Source: Haemaphysalis longicornis (Eukaryota > Arthropoda > Arachnida > Ixodida > Ixodidae). Taken from it: a DNA stretch of 64,000 bases. The notes beneath the pieces are model-generated. The model made no database searches. It was not told where the DNA came from and saw only the letters and a program-made list of their open reading frames with translations. The DNA lies in contig CM023453.1 in assembly GCA_013339765.2 (NCBI GenBank), positions 87,424,685-87,488,684 of the forward strand, read 5' to 3'. This document shows positions 1 to 11,552 of this stretch, piece after piece (within the stretch, counting starts at the first letter, position 1; every line of letters begins with the position of its first letter). Made by a program: the position numbers and the translations under genes.

Positions 1-773
1 AAGGGAATGGTCATTGTCGGTGCGAAATGATTGTGAAATGGGAGTGAAATCCAGGCTCGTTTTGTGAGGAGCAAATAAGGGGGAGGGAGGAAAGTACAAT
101 TTTGAGGGCACGGCAGCAGGGGGAGATGACATGCACCGCAGCCTTATGATCCGCTGATTCCAATTCTGTACGGCTTGATCAGGTGTGGAATAACACAAAT
201 GCAACTGGGCGCCCATTCATTCGCGTTAGGGTACCAGTGCACTCAGTCGCTTGGGTTTGGTATTTTTCTTATTGTAGATTTTGTCTATAGATTATCTCGT
301 GGATTTGGTCTCGTAGATTTTCTATCGTAATTTTGTCTCTCGGTGCGTAAGTACATCACGACGCGTCGGGCTTATTCAAACAGAGGGGCTCACTAACAGC
401 GCGATAACCCGCTGCGATAACACGATCATGATTGTGGTCAAGGTCCCGCAGGCTCCTGAAACTAGTCAGTAACGAAACAGATAGCGGAACTGACACCACA
501 CTTCCTATGCAAAATAGAGGAGGATAAGTGAGACACTACCGTAGAATGACACAATTTCTCTTCTTGGGGCGAGGCAGTATAATTATAAAAGACATAGGGG
601 GGGCACTGATGGGCAATTGATGGGGCATTGAAATACATTGATGGGAAATGCAACAGACTTCGTAGCGTCTCTTATCAACAAAGGCACAACCATCCATTTC
701 ATAATCTGATGAGTACGCGACATGTGACGATAGGAAATGGCAGTTTGAAGGGATCCTTTCGTGCACGAATGAA
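1..773. other. Unassigned non-coding DNA with a small decayed tandem repeat
   Basis: No gene is supported here. At about 274-345 the plus strand shows loosely repeated units built on TAGATTTTGTCT and GGATTTGGTCTC, which looks like a short decayed tandem repeat. The small minus-strand open frames between 462 and 909 overlap each other in different frames and resemble no family I know. Confidence 0.4.
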
Positions 774-774
774 C

Positions 775-1010
775 GCGCCGCGGTGGCGCAGTGGCTAAGG
801 CGTTGTGCTGCTCAGCCCAAGGACGCGGATTCGATTCCCGGCCGCGGCGGCCGCTTTTCTGATCGAGGCGAAAAACGAAAACGCCTCTGTGTTCGAGATT
901 CCGGCGCACGTTAAAATCCCGAAGTGGCGAAAATTGATCCGGAGCCCTCCACTACGGCGCGCCTCATCGCCTGTGTTGCGTCGGCGCGTTAAACCCCACA
1001 ATCAATCAAT
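775..1010 (+). mobile_element. tRNA-derived SINE, Ruka-like, near full length
   Basis: A tRNA-like head begins at 775. It has an A-box-like segment at 784-795 (TGGCGCAGTGGC) and a B-box-like segment at 828-838 (GATTCGATTCC). A conserved tRNA-unrelated body follows, with CGCACGTTAAA, GGAGCCCTCCACTACGG and GCGCCTCATCGCC, and the copy ends in an ATCA-type short tail. The same head, body and tail recur at 10441, 35288 and 61262 and on the minus strand at 45190, so this is an interspersed family. Head and body agree with my memory of Ruka, the ixodid tick SINE. It would be transcribed by RNA polymerase III and mobilised by a LINE reverse transcriptase. Open frames crossing it on both strands are shadows, not genes. 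Confidence 0.9.
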
Positions 1011-3056
1011 GAAATTACTCTGTACACGAGTGAGTGTATTAATACACCACTCAAGCGAAGACGCATGCTGCGCAACTATTGGTTTTGCTGGAAATAATAA
1101 TATAGTCTAAATTGCTTTTGTTTCGGGCTTGGGTTCTCAGGAATAATTCCGCGCGGATATAAAGCAGTAGAAAAACACAGTTTCGATCGAGGGCAGACAA
1201 GAAGCCGATGTTATCGCGCCACCACTGAACAGGTGATGTTTCAAGCGCAAAAATTGCCTTTTGAGTGGTTCGAATGATGAAAATGAGCGCGTACGGAGGC
1301 TTTGTTGGTGTTGCAGCACCTGACCCACGCTGTACTTGAAATCAACGGTTGAAGATTGGTTGGCGCGGTACTTTTTTCATATATATTTTTCTTCCCTGGA
1401 GCCTGCAATTTGCTGAAGTGCTCTTTTACACCATGCCACACAAGCCAACTCGGTGTGTAAGCGTACCTCAGCAATCTCGAAGTGATGGCTAAAGTACGGA
1501 ACATTTACGACGGAGGTAACTCCTTGCGGTATATACGACCCTAAGGCCCCACGTGAGTTGGAACGTCGTCCCGACCTGTCGTTCCCTGAGTAGAGAACAA
1601 CTACGTGCAGGAGAAAAAAAAAAGAATCAAGAAATACGTGGAGAGAAGAGAGAACGAGGGGGGAGGAAGAGGTGTCAACGAAAGCCAAGTCATGAGCTGC
1701 CCGACTTCGCTGACGGTTTTAAGACTTCGGGCGCCCCACCAGTGTCACGCACCAGGAAGTCTGTCGGAGGGTCTGTTGCTGAGGGACAACAAAGAGCAAC
1801 GCCCCTTGCGCAACGGAGGAGAAAACAAACTACGTGCTCTGCTGAACCACGCAAGCACCATCTTGGAAGTCTCTATTCCCGGGTATTTATATTTTCGAGA
1901 AAAAAAAAAAACGTCGGTGGAATCAGCCGGCGATTGCGTATACGGACAGATGACGTGGACGAGGCTCGATTGGGGACGACCATACATCATGTCGACCTGA
2001 TGACGTATTTAATTTTTTTTTGGCCCAACAGCCCTAAAATAGATTAATTGCACTACACAGTGTCCTTATGTTTCATCCTAAAGGTCATACGTAACCAGAA
2101 AAGAAATTTTTATTCAGACACGCACGCACACACTCAAAATTCTTGAGTGGTAACTTGGACAAAACTATCATTGCGAAAGTGTTTGTAACGCAAACATAAG
2201 TTAACAGCAAGTTTGAATGAAAACAGCCCAAAAAAGAAAGCAAGGGTGAAAGGGAAGAGCCTTGATGTTGGCGCATCTTCGCTACCCCGTATTCGTTTGT
2301 TTTTTTTTTTTTATGCTTCTGCCGAATTTCGCAAATATGATTGCTTTGACACCGGTACCTATAGTAGTGACATGCTAAGTTCATAACGCTAAGGCAAACC
2401 ACGGTGCAAGGGCCCTCATTCAGGGTTTCTCCTGATTATCAAGGTTGGTAAGTTTCGTTGTCTTCCATTTACCAGCACCCCTCAACCTCCTGTGAACACG
2501 TTCCCGTTACTTATGATCATGTGGGAGATCCAGGGAAAGAGACATACAAAAAAAGCGCAAAAAAACAAGATAGACAGAGTGACGGGCGTGGCGTAGCCTT
2601 TGTGCCTACAAAATCATTGGCCACAGTACTATAAGGACCGCATGCAGGGAATTCGCCCCATGAATATCAGAATAACTATTCGAGTTAAGGATGGCTAACA
2701 CGTGTCGCTAAACAAGAAGGCTGTACTAAGAGAAAGAATGCAAGTAAACAATTCTTCGAGACAAGGCATTTAATACGATGCATCTGCAATTGGCGCTTAT
2801 CGGGTTTCTTTTGACATTTTGTTGTGTTCCAGGCTCGAATCTGTTCATCGTCGATCCCAACAAAATGCAGACAGCGGAAGCAGAAGCTGTGGTAGAATCG
2901 CTGACTATCGGGTGATATGTTAATGTGACGTAGTGGGCATAGTATGTATAACGACAGGTACAAATGTCGTAGAAAGGAATAAAGTACAAAGTAGGAAGTG
3001 CTTGTGTTTGCTACCATCTTCTGTGTGGGCTTGTGTGTTTCCATCTTGTATCTCTA
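1011..3056. other. Unassigned non-coding DNA
   Basis: I see no gene, RNA or complete mobile element. A plus-strand open frame at 1553-2047 (164 residues) is rich in Arg, Lys and Ser and contains a low-complexity adenine run near 1614. It shows no domain, no signal peptide and no plausible splice context, so I do not call it a gene. Confidence 0.4.
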
Positions 3057-3119
3057 ATTATAATGATGATGATGGTAGTTGTAGTAGTAGAAGTAGTGGT
3101 GATGATAATGATACTACTA

Positions 3120-3151
<32 letters not shown>

Positions 3152-3710
3152 ACTACCACTACTACTACTACTACTGCTACTACTACTACTACTACCACCA
3201 TGACTACCACCCCCACTACTAGTACTACCACTACCACACCCCTCCCCCCACCCCTAGTACAACTACTATAACCATTAGCACCACCCCTACTACTGTTATT
3301 GCTACTACTACTACTACTACTACAATATTGCTGTTGCTATTATTAGGGCTACTACTGCTATCATCCACAGTGCCTTTCCTTTCCTTTTCCTCTCCCGCTA
3401 ACCACAAACAACAACAACCTATACTACTACTACTGCTACTGCTGCTGCTGCTGCTACTACTGCTACTACCACTACTACTACTATTGCCGCTACTACCACC
3501 ACCCCTACTACTACTATTATTACTACTGCTACTATTACTGATGCTACTACCACCACCACTACTACTACCACTATTAACTACTGCTGCTGCTACCACAGCC
3601 ATCACCACCACCACTATTACTACTACTACTATTATTGCTGCTGTCACCACTTCTTCTGTTACTATATGTACTACAACTACTACAACTATGACGATAACGA
3701 CTACCTGTAT
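3057..3710. repeat. Long imperfect trinucleotide microsatellite (CTA/CTG/CCA type)
   Basis: About 650 bp is built mostly of three-base units: GAT and AGT at the left edge, then TAC/ACT interleaved with TGC/GCT and ACC. It is interrupted by roughly 60 bp of unique-looking sequence near 3360-3420. Because the period is three, all frames stay open and produce artefact proteins of poly-Thr/Ala, poly-Leu and poly-Ser/Val. These should not be annotated as genes. Confidence 0.9.
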
Positions 3711-4985
3711 TTTTAACTGCTTCCAATTTACACAAAGCTGCGGCTTAACCTTCCTATCAAAATCTTTCCAAGAGACCTTTCTGATCTTTTCCTGCTGCGT
3801 ATGTGAACAAGGTAGAATTGATTCCCGCATATGGAAAGCGGTCCTGTACTTTGTCGCTTTCGTTTCTTAGCAGTTTGCTCTTTCCTTTCTTCAGTGCCAA
3901 CGGTGTGGGTTAAAATGTCTCCATTAAGTGCAAAGACTTCATCGCCCAGCCAAGAGATACGCCGCGCTTTCTTTCTTTGGTATAGTGAAGCAGGCTGGGG
4001 TGGTATAGGCCGAAGCACGTTGACAACTAGAAGAAGAACGGGCGCTTGTAAACAAAATTAGTATGTAAAGCAAAGAAACAAAACAAGACGGCCACCGAGA
4101 CGCAAATAACAAAGCACCCTCCTCCTCACCACTCATCCTCGTCCCCTACCTTCTCCAACGTCTTGCTGCTGACTTCGTCTGTGTCGCTGGCTGTCTCCCT
4201 CGCCCCGAGAAAACTTTATTGTTATTTATTTAAAGCGACCACTTTACCGCCCCCCGTACCTTCCCCCGAGCTTTCTTTACCCCAGTCATATTCTCAGCTG
4301 CGTTCCCCCTAGAGTTGGCAGCACTCACTGTAGGTCTCACTGGAGGCAGCAGCAAGATAAGAAGTGTGAACCAAATGCAAGGACGGTGCAAAGAAGACCG
4401 GTGGACTCGAAGCAATGGCGGGCAGCGAATGCCAAGAAGAAGGGAAGAGTGAATCGCGAAGGAGCGAGAGAGAGAGAAAAAGAGACAGGGTAAATAATGG
4501 CGAAACGTAGAGCTGAAAGGATTAGAATAGAGCGCAAAGCCTGTGGCATCGCAAGACGATCAAAAAGCCCCCCGAGAAGAGTGATAGAAAGTACTCGAAG
4601 AAGGACATCAAAAGGAGGGGAGACAAGGATGGATACATGAGAGAAGGGGCGGGGAGATTCAAGAAAAGACCAAGTCTAAGAGGCAGTGATGAAGGAGGGG
4701 AAAGAGGGGAGGGAGACGTGAAGAACGCTGACCGGGAGAGAAAGCGGGTGCGGGAGGGAAGGCAATTCACCACCGCTGCCAGCAAAGACCTGGGCTCTCC
4801 TCGCGAGGAGCGCTTTTAGTCCTAGCTGGGAGCAGTCTTAGCTGGTGCCTTGGCCCTGTGCTTGGAGACGACCTCTCGCCGCTCTTCACCCCGCCTTCTG
4901 GGAGCCGCCCCAGACCACCCTTCTTTTTCTTCGTTTTTTTTTTTCTTTCTGTACGCTTGCTTCGGGGGTTTGTGTCCATATCCAG
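3711..4985. other. Unassigned DNA with a purine-biased stretch
   Basis: No gene is supported. From about 4390 to 4770 the plus strand is strongly enriched in A and G (many GAGAGA, AAGAAG and GGGAGGG runs). This keeps several frames open and explains the overlapping small frames on both strands. A pyrimidine tract at 4918-4950 immediately precedes the candidate exon at 4986. Confidence 0.4.
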
Positions 4986-5024
4986 GAGAAAGGTCACGGC
5001 GCCGACGGCTTGCTCGTCCCTGAG
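4986..5024 (+). other. Candidate 39-nt internal exon of an unseen host gene
   Basis: A long pyrimidine tract (about 4918-4972) leads to a CAG at 4983-4985. Thirty-nine bases later comes CTGAG followed by GTGAGT at 5025-5030, a near-consensus eukaryotic 5' splice site. The enclosed segment is exactly 13 codons without a stop in one frame (EKGHGADGLLVPE). This is the cleanest exon-like acceptor/donor pair I noticed. I do not recognise the peptide and see no partner exon, so it may be chance. Confidence 0.2.
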
Positions 5025-7590
5025 GTGAGTCATCTGAAAGATACGAAGGTTCTTGTTCTACGAACGAACGACCCTTGCAGACGAAATTAGTTCCTTCGTG
5101 TACCTTGATTGCGCAATACGACGCGTTTATCGGTCTGATTCTGTACTATTTGTAAAGATTTCTGTTCCGTGCTTTGGACGGGTATTTAGCGCTGAATGTG
5201 TGCTCTTTGTAATACAAGCACTCTCGGTGGATTAAGGACGACCTCTACACCATTTCTGACGCTATATGCGCAGTGAAGTTGTCCTTGAATATTACGCGGA
5301 ATCTGCGCGTGTCCAAAAATGTTTTTTTTTTTTTTTTTACGGGAACTTGCTTCTCGGCTTAATTGACGTGGTGCAGTTGAAGCCGAAATGGGCTTGCAAC
5401 AACCATTACTGCCCCGGACAATTATTTGCATATCTTATGGTGTTGTTGGGCTCCTTGCGATTATTTGCGGGGTACCTTAGTTCTCACTTGTATACTGATA
5501 CAAAGAAAACTCGTGCCATTACTGTAATACCGTTATCGGTTTTTACTTGCTTCTAAACATAAACACTTGGAGAGCTATAAATAGCCACCACACTTCCTTC
5601 CTCCGTTGATTAGCTACTAAATTTCAGGGACAAATTTTAATCTGAACTTAAGCGCTGAACAGTTCCGCCCCCTACAAGAATTACTTCAAAATTTACATTG
5701 TGTGGCCCCCTTTACGCTTCTCTATTTTCTTTGCTGCTAATCTTAATTTTTCTGCTTTCACTTGCATTTATAATTTTTTCCAGTTTTGTCCTAAGGCTCC
5801 CTTTTTAATTCGAACTTTAATCTTTCATCACGGCAACGACCGGAAGCGCACAATATGTTACCGCCATTTTCACAATCGTAAATCCCGGAGTCCGACCTTT
5901 ATTTGAGTAAAATATACATCAGCCATGTAATAGACGCACTACCTCTGTCCGTTGCATTTGGCATAGCGAATATCTACAAAAAATTGCTACCAATCTTAAC
6001 GCTGCTATAACATCGCGCCTATAGCAGATGACGGACTTCGTAAAGGGCATACCAAACGTTGAGGAGAAAAATAATAAGTCACAAGGCAAAAAACGAACAC
6101 CGCTGTTTCTATACACCTCAATGGGTATTGAGGGGTTATTAGCATCGCCACAAGGGCTCGATAGACTAGTCCATGTAGCCGACAATATAACTTCGACGAA
6201 CGACGATGTCGAGCATACGATTTGGCTCAAACGTTATTTCGCAGTAGTATTTCGCAGTGCGGACATGACCGTCTGCGCTTCCACAGCGCAAATCCCGATT
6301 TTTAGTCAAATGTGTGCATGTTATTGTCATTAACCGAATTTCCTTAATTGGTGGCATAGATAGTCACTCCAGGGCGTTGCAGTGAAGCTGAACTAGGAGA
6401 TTGCCTCAGAGTGTACAAGCAAAATTACGTTAATATAGGAACCACGAACGGAGTCATGAACGCTTGTTTAATGCATTCGCTTGGGCGTCAGTGGTGAGAG
6501 ACTGGCCTGTCTACCAGGCGTTGTAAGAATTAGGCTCTAGTTATTGTTTGATCTTTGGGTCTGCTCTTTTCTTCATGTACTAATTTGTTTTTCGGGTAGA
6601 AATACTTTTGGGCTTTCGCCCCTTTTCAGTTATTTGTATTAAGTGGAACTGGTTTGTTTTTCCAGTTTCTTTTTGTTTTTAGGGGGAACGAGAAATAAAA
6701 AAGACCTGGAAAGTTAAAAACAAAAAGGGCAGGAAGCGAATTGATTAATGATCTTTGTCGGTGGTGCCGGCAGTAAAAAATCCAAGCAGCCCGTAGAGTT
6801 TAAGAAGGTACACTATATAAGCTTGAAACTACGTAAGGCGACGATTAAACCTCGATACAAAATTAACCGTTTGACACAGCATGCCGGAAGGCAGAAAAAA
6901 AGTACTAAAGACTCTGTCATCTGTTTGATTAATGCATATTCTGAAACAAAGCATCAAGGCCCCAGCCGTCGCTTCATTCTAGGACGTGTCAGGGGTGACA
7001 GCAGCGGCACTAACTTGGTGAGTTCGAACGCCGCGTAACAGAGCAAGATTTTAAACTGTAATATGTTACGCATGTCGAGAAGGAAACCCCACAGTGAAGG
7101 CCCGGAATATTATATTTGTAACCCTGCGCTGTTCCTTCCTTCCTTCCCGCGGAGCAGGGAATGAGCTCTGCAAAAATAGAGGGTGCAGGAAGCAGGACAT
7201 GAGAAGTAGAAATAGTATTCTTGACCAAAGTCATGCCAAAATGTCCCTCCAAAAGTAGGCAAACAAAAGAATGTTATGTAAATTCCAATCTATGTCTCAA
7301 TAGCAAACGCAAGCATGGGAACCTAATGAAGGTTTCATCGAACATTGCTAAACAAATTTAATTTACTCTATGACCGCCTGACTTGATGACACTGTTTTGT
7401 GGGCCGTTCGTAAGGGTATGCCGAACAAACACATGCTAATGCGTTATGACCTAAATTACACCAAAATACACTTTTAGAAGGAAAGAAAGCAATATGTTTT
7501 TGTCAAGTGTGCATGCTTAAAGCATTTTTAGGCCTTCTTCGAAGCAAGCCTAAAATTGGACGCGAGACAAAAAAATGAAGTGGACGAGTC
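5025..7590. other. Unassigned non-coding DNA
   Basis: I see no supported gene or mobile element in about 2.5 kb. The region is AT-leaning, with short homopolymers (T-run at 5321-5338). Open frames are all below about 105 residues, overlap on opposite strands and show no domain. This is compatible with intron or intergenic DNA. Confidence 0.35.
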
Positions 7591-7599
7591 ACAGCGCAG

Positions 7600-7812
7600 C
7601 TCAGATGGTCCCTACTTTACCATTTCCTTTGTCATTAACTTTATTTTATTATGCACTTCTTTTAGTTGTTTCTTGCAATCAGTGTGCCCTTTTTTCCTGT
7701 TACTTTGTCATGAAGCTGTACCAACTTCGATGTACGCCCCCCTCCCCACCCCCCACCCTTATGTAATGTCGTCGGGGCCTTAAGGTGGAATAAATGAAAT
7801 TGAATTTCAAAG
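7600..7812 (+). mobile_element. Probable LINE 3' end (CR1-like type)
   Basis: A pyrimidine-rich stretch leads to a C-rich segment (7737-7759), then TTATGTAATGTCGTCGGGG, then GGTGGAATAAATGAAATTGAATTT. A C-rich stretch followed by TGTAATG, a short GC-rich segment and an AATAAATGAA-type tail is how many arthropod CR1-like LINE 3' untranslated regions end. The LINE end at 23.2 kb has a comparable shape. No reverse transcriptase coding is left here, so the call rests on the 3' signature only. Confidence 0.4.
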
Positions 7813-8116
7813 TCAACTCACGAGCATCCCCTACAATGTCACACCATGTGATATAAATTCACAGTACGTTGCTGTAGATTACTCACGGAACGCGCTCAGA
7901 ACTGGGCAGCTATGTGCCTGTCTTTACAGTTGTGCAGATATCTTTATTGCATGTCATCAGGCACGAATACGTCTTCTCAGACAACCCACAAAGGGAAAAG
8001 GCGTTTTAATTTCGCACACATTGATTTTTATATTTAGATGCTTCTCTATGCGTTTTTTTTTTTCGATGTACTCAGGCGTTCTCAGGTCAACTGGACATAT
8101 TCTGGTAACAGCGAAA

Positions 8117-8145
8117 ATGGTTTAGAGACATCCTAAACCATTAAT
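8117..8145. repeat. Short perfect inverted repeat (hairpin)
   Basis: AATGGTTTAG and its exact reverse complement CTAAACCATT are separated by seven bases. It lies just upstream of the LINE remnant at 8190. No function is evident. Confidence 0.5.
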
Positions 8146-8189
8146 GCGATAACCGCCGGCTCCATCGAGTCCCTGAAAAGGGTCTAGCA

Positions 8190-8536
8190 AAGCCGATGAG
8201 CGAATACTGCGGCGCCTGCAGACGAACACATTTATGTGCCCTGCAGTAGCAAAGCATTTCGACCCTAAAACAGATGGGCGGTGTCCGCACTGCGGACGAT
8301 ACTTTTCACAAGGTGTGGGCTTGTCAGAAAAATCCTGCTTTATCCCCCAACCATTCCCCAGAGAGGTATGGGAGGCAGCCCTGCTTGGTGCTGGATTCCT
8401 AAAGGACTATAGCTCAATGGGCGAAAGCGGCGGCGTCGACCAATGGGGTCCCGGAATAGGGACAACACCTGTGCGGAGGGCTACAGGCCCTTTTTCTCTT
8501 TTGTTCTTATAAAATAAAGTTTTCCTCCTCCTTCTC
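8190..8536 (+). mobile_element. Degenerate LINE 3' end (I-like), zinc-finger C-terminus
   Basis: The plus-strand translation gives a short Arg/Leu-rich stretch ending in LQTNTF, then CPHCG, then WEAALLG. This is the usual order at the C-terminus of an I-like LINE polyprotein in arthropods, where a zinc-knuckle segment follows an LQTNTF-type helix. The frame then decays. A 3' untranslated segment with a GCTACAGGCCC stretch ends in AAAATAAAGTTTTCCTCC, a plausible LINE tail. The reverse transcriptase domain is missing, so the copy is 5' truncated and inactive. Family assignment is by motif memory only. Confidence 0.5.
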
Positions 8537-9671
8537 CGAAACGCCGTGGTCACCAGTTATGTTTTCGCCGTTCACTTCTTCTCTTAGAGAAAAAGCTTCC
8601 TTAGTACAGGTCTAAACTCAAAAGACGCGTCGTTCCCTGAATCTGACCTTCAAACTCAAGCAAGGTCAAGCCAGCGCCTCGTGCGGTTGCGCAGTGAAAG
8701 CTGTCTAATCGATCATTTGTTTCAAGGCAAAGGAGGGAGGAGAGGCGGACAGAGGAAGAGTAAGGACGATATAAATGGGTATGACGATGTCTAGTACCAC
8801 CACAGAGAAAAGGCGACGACGGAACATGTAAATAAACATTTTCAAACCTAATGCAATGCGTGGTGGTGTGTCCTTCAGTGCTCAGGTTGAAAGAAATCCG
8901 GCATCTTCGCTATGGTTCAAGCCTTGCCCGATGTAGTGCGAGCTTCAACCATTTTTTATTGTTTTCATGACACAATTATCCAAGATATAGCCGCGGTAAT
9001 AGAACTGGATCGCACACGTCACGTCGCGGCCGTCGAACGCATGTGCTTTTGACATGGCATCCTAGGTCAGCACCCAGGCAACCACCTGCATTGAATCACA
9101 TTTGGGTCTCGGTTCGAAGTACTCACACTGGTGTTTCTATCGGCTTCGCGAGTGGTTCCAAGTTTGAAAGTTGGTTTGAACCATCTTCTTCGGCAACTCG
9201 GCGACAAATTCCTTCTCTGCAACCCCAGCCGTGCCAGTCCGCCCCTGCGCAGCTACATAACACGTCTCGATGTCGCTTGCGCTTATTCTGGTCGGCGATG
9301 ACTTCTTAGGGTTTAGTGGCCTTATCTGGCCAAGCTTGTGGCTTTGCAAAGGAAAGTGAACGCTAGGAGTGGACTTTAAAACGCGCTTTCAGCTTTCACG
9401 GCCACATAAGGGTGGTAGTAAAAGTAGTCACGCTTGTTGGAGAAAACATTTGTCAACATTTTCTATTGTCTTGCAGTGTCACTGTTTTGTAGTCTGCAAT
9501 TCCCGCTATCTGTTAGCGCTGTAGCGACTTAATGTAGTCACAACCTGTTAATCTGCCTATCACGGCGGTAATCATTTCATGTTGTTGGAATGCCTCGAGC
9601 CTCGATCTCCTTTATTAGTGCTTGGTTTTATCTCTCCTTTCTACCCTACCATTTTTATCCAGCTTTTTTTA
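8537..9671. other. Unassigned non-coding DNA
   Basis: No gene is supported. Overlapping small frames at 9043-9349 on opposite strands have no recognisable domain. Confidence 0.35.
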
Positions 9672-10112
9672 ACACCGAAGCTTATTAGCTTATCGTAATT
9701 TTTTTGCACGCAGTTAAAAATACCAAGAAATTGCCGAGCGCGCGCACGTGAGCGTGGGCCTCGCAGCGACCACCCAGCGTCCCCTGCGCACGTTCGTCAA
9801 GCGAAGCATACCCACTTAGGGAGACTGGCCATGATTGCGGCGACCACCCGGCAGTTAAAAAAAACAATAAAATGTCGAGTGTTCGTGTGAGTTCCAGCGT
9901 TCGTCGTAATAGGGGCAAGACTTGCTCGGAACGAGAAAGGCACGCCATAGCGTACGTCCCTCCACCCTTCCAAGGTGATGTCCAATGATTATCATTTGCA
10001 AAAAAAAAAAAAAAATGAAAGAAACTCGCACTTATAGCAACAACGACGGAGTAAATGTCGTTGCAGCAGCGAAGAAAAAGCAAATCGGCTGCAATCGTGG
10101 ACTTAAACCTTC
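9672..10112 (-). mobile_element. Dispersed repeat, copy A (inverted relative to copy B at 17.2 kb)
   Basis: Read on the minus strand this matches the plus strand at 17208-17668 over most of its length. Shared landmarks include GCAGCCGATTTGCTTT, CTTCGCTGC, AACGAC..TTTACTCC, TTTCTCGTTCCGAGCAAG, CTCCCTAAGTGG, CGCTCACGTG and a TTACGAT near one end. Both copies carry short A or T runs. No coding capacity is visible. It is a non-autonomous interspersed repeat. The class is uncertain, although the ends contain partly complementary GCAGCC segments that could be decayed TIRs. Confidence 0.75.
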
Positions 10113-10440
10113 GTGATGGTCGTAAAGTTTCGTACAGCCTTGAAGTCTTACGCGTTAATGTGAGCTTCCTTCACGTTTTTTTAATTGCCATCATTAAAAC
10201 AATCCGACGTGTATTCTTCATTATTCGAACACTGGCCCTCTTGGTTATGTACTTGCTATATTTTGCCTCAAATATGTCCTGAGATTTTTTTTTTTTTTGC
10301 CCTTCATAGTACTGGCGTGTATTAACCATGGCAGTAAGTTTGAAATAGTCTTGTCTATATCTATACCTCTTGTGCACTAACATTTCAATCGTATGTTGTC
10401 CGGGCAGTCGAGTCGTGTGAGCCCGCCGCGATGTTACCTG
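10113..10440. other. Unassigned spacer
   Basis: AT-rich spacer with a T-run at about 10287-10299. At 10421-10430 it contains CCCGCCGCGA, which equals the first bases of the Ruka-like SINE head, 10 bp upstream of the SINE that begins at 10441. This may be a leftover of an aborted or duplicated SINE start. Confidence 0.35.
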
Positions 10441-10636
10441 CCGCAGTGGCGCAGTGGCTAAGGCATTGTGCTACTGAGTCCAAGGACGGGGGTTCGATCC
10501 CCGGCAGCGGTGGCCGTTTTTCAGATGGAGACGAAAAGTGAAAACGCTCGTGTGTCAAGATATCCGCGCGCGTTAAAGATCCCTACGTGGTCAAAATTAA
10601 TCCGGAGCCCTCCCGTACTGCGCGCATCAAAGCCTA
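10441..10636 (+). mobile_element. tRNA-derived SINE, Ruka-like, 3' shortened
   Basis: The head shows an A-box-like GTGGCGCAGTGGC and a B-box-like GGTTCGATCCCC. The body carries GCGTTAAAGATCCC and AATCCGGAGCCCTCC. The final GCGTTGCGTCGGCGCGTTAAACC segment and the ATCA tail present in other copies are absent, because similarity stops after GCGCGCATCAAAGCC. The body has drifted more than in the copies at 35.3 and 61.3 kb, so it is probably an older insertion. Confidence 0.85.
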
Positions 10637-11097
10637 GGTGTAACTTCAGTGCGGGACTTCCCAAAATAAGAAAAAAAAAGTCAAAATCGAGTGCTGTGAG
10701 AGGACCCGAACAAAATCTTCACGTTCACGTATACCAAGAAAGACTATCGTTTTTAATACTCTTCCCACTTTTTGGAACCTCAGAACCAGCGTACAGCTTC
10801 CTAAATTTTTAATAATATAGCGGGAACGACGACCGATCGGCATGCCAGCGCCTTATCACGGTGTTCACCGGCGAAATAGGCGAGAGTACGCGCACGCGCA
10901 TAAGAACTATCTGCTGCGCGGAGCGTCGTCTGCTCCGCTGATCTCCTGTGTTTTTTATCTTTCAAGGCCGTTTTGCTACTGCCAAAAATAGCTAAGCAGC
11001 GTAGGGCACAAGCCTTTTTTTAGCGTAAGCTACACTGGGCGAGGTTGAGCAGTTTCGCGTGGAACCCTGAAGGGCCGTGCTACGCACGCGCGACGAG

Positions 11098-11180
11098 CAT
11101 TGGATTGGATAGATTTGGATCGTATTGGATTGGATCGGATTAAATCGGATTGGATTGGATTGGATTAGAAATCCAATCCA
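11098..11180. repeat. TGGAT-type minisatellite, array 1
   Basis: Pentamer-like units (TTGGA, CGGAT, TGGAT) repeat to about 11166 and are then partly mirrored by the reverse complement AATCCAATCCAATT, so the array end can fold back on itself. Confidence 0.85.
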
Positions 11181-11399
11181 ATTGGAGTACGGGTGTGTCA
11201 GAGAATTGGGTCTGCACATTCAGCCGGTCTGTGCATTCCAGAGGAGTGACGTCATAGCCTCGGCAGACGCACTGGCGCCGGCGCGTGCCCAGCTGTGCGC
11301 CTCCGTTGCGAAGTAGCCAAGTATGACGCTGCCCCGGAGCCGCTTGATAGCCGTTTCGCGTTGCTCCTGGAGAGCCGTGCTGCGCACGCGCGAGGAGCA

Positions 11400-11518
11400 G
11401 TGACTGGACTGGATTGGACTGGACTGGACTGGACTTGGCTGGATTGGAGTGGACTGGACCGCACTGGACTGGAGTGGACTGGACTGGACTGGGACTGGAC
11501 TGGACTGGACTGGACTGA
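11400..11518. repeat. TGGAC-type minisatellite, array 2
   Basis: Mostly TGGAC units with a few TGGAT and GGAGT variants. Because the period is five, translation gives repeated Trp-Thr-Gly-Leu-Asp, an artefact rather than a protein. The 48 bp just upstream (11353-11400) duplicates the 48 bp upstream of array 1. Confidence 0.9.
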
Positions 11519-11552
11519 ACTATGGTGGCTAGAAGGGCTATGGTGGCTGAAC

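Noticed and set aside
1553..2047. 164-residue plus frame as a candidate gene
   Set aside because: Low complexity, no domain, an overlapping 131-residue frame in another phase, and no splice or promoter context.
3231..3870. Open frames of 180-199 residues rich in Leu, Ser, Val or Thr
   Set aside because: They are translations of the trinucleotide array, open in several frames on both strands at once.
6486..6545. tRNA-like GTCAGTGGTGAGAGACTGG start
   Set aside because: No B box at the correct distance and no foldable T-arm.
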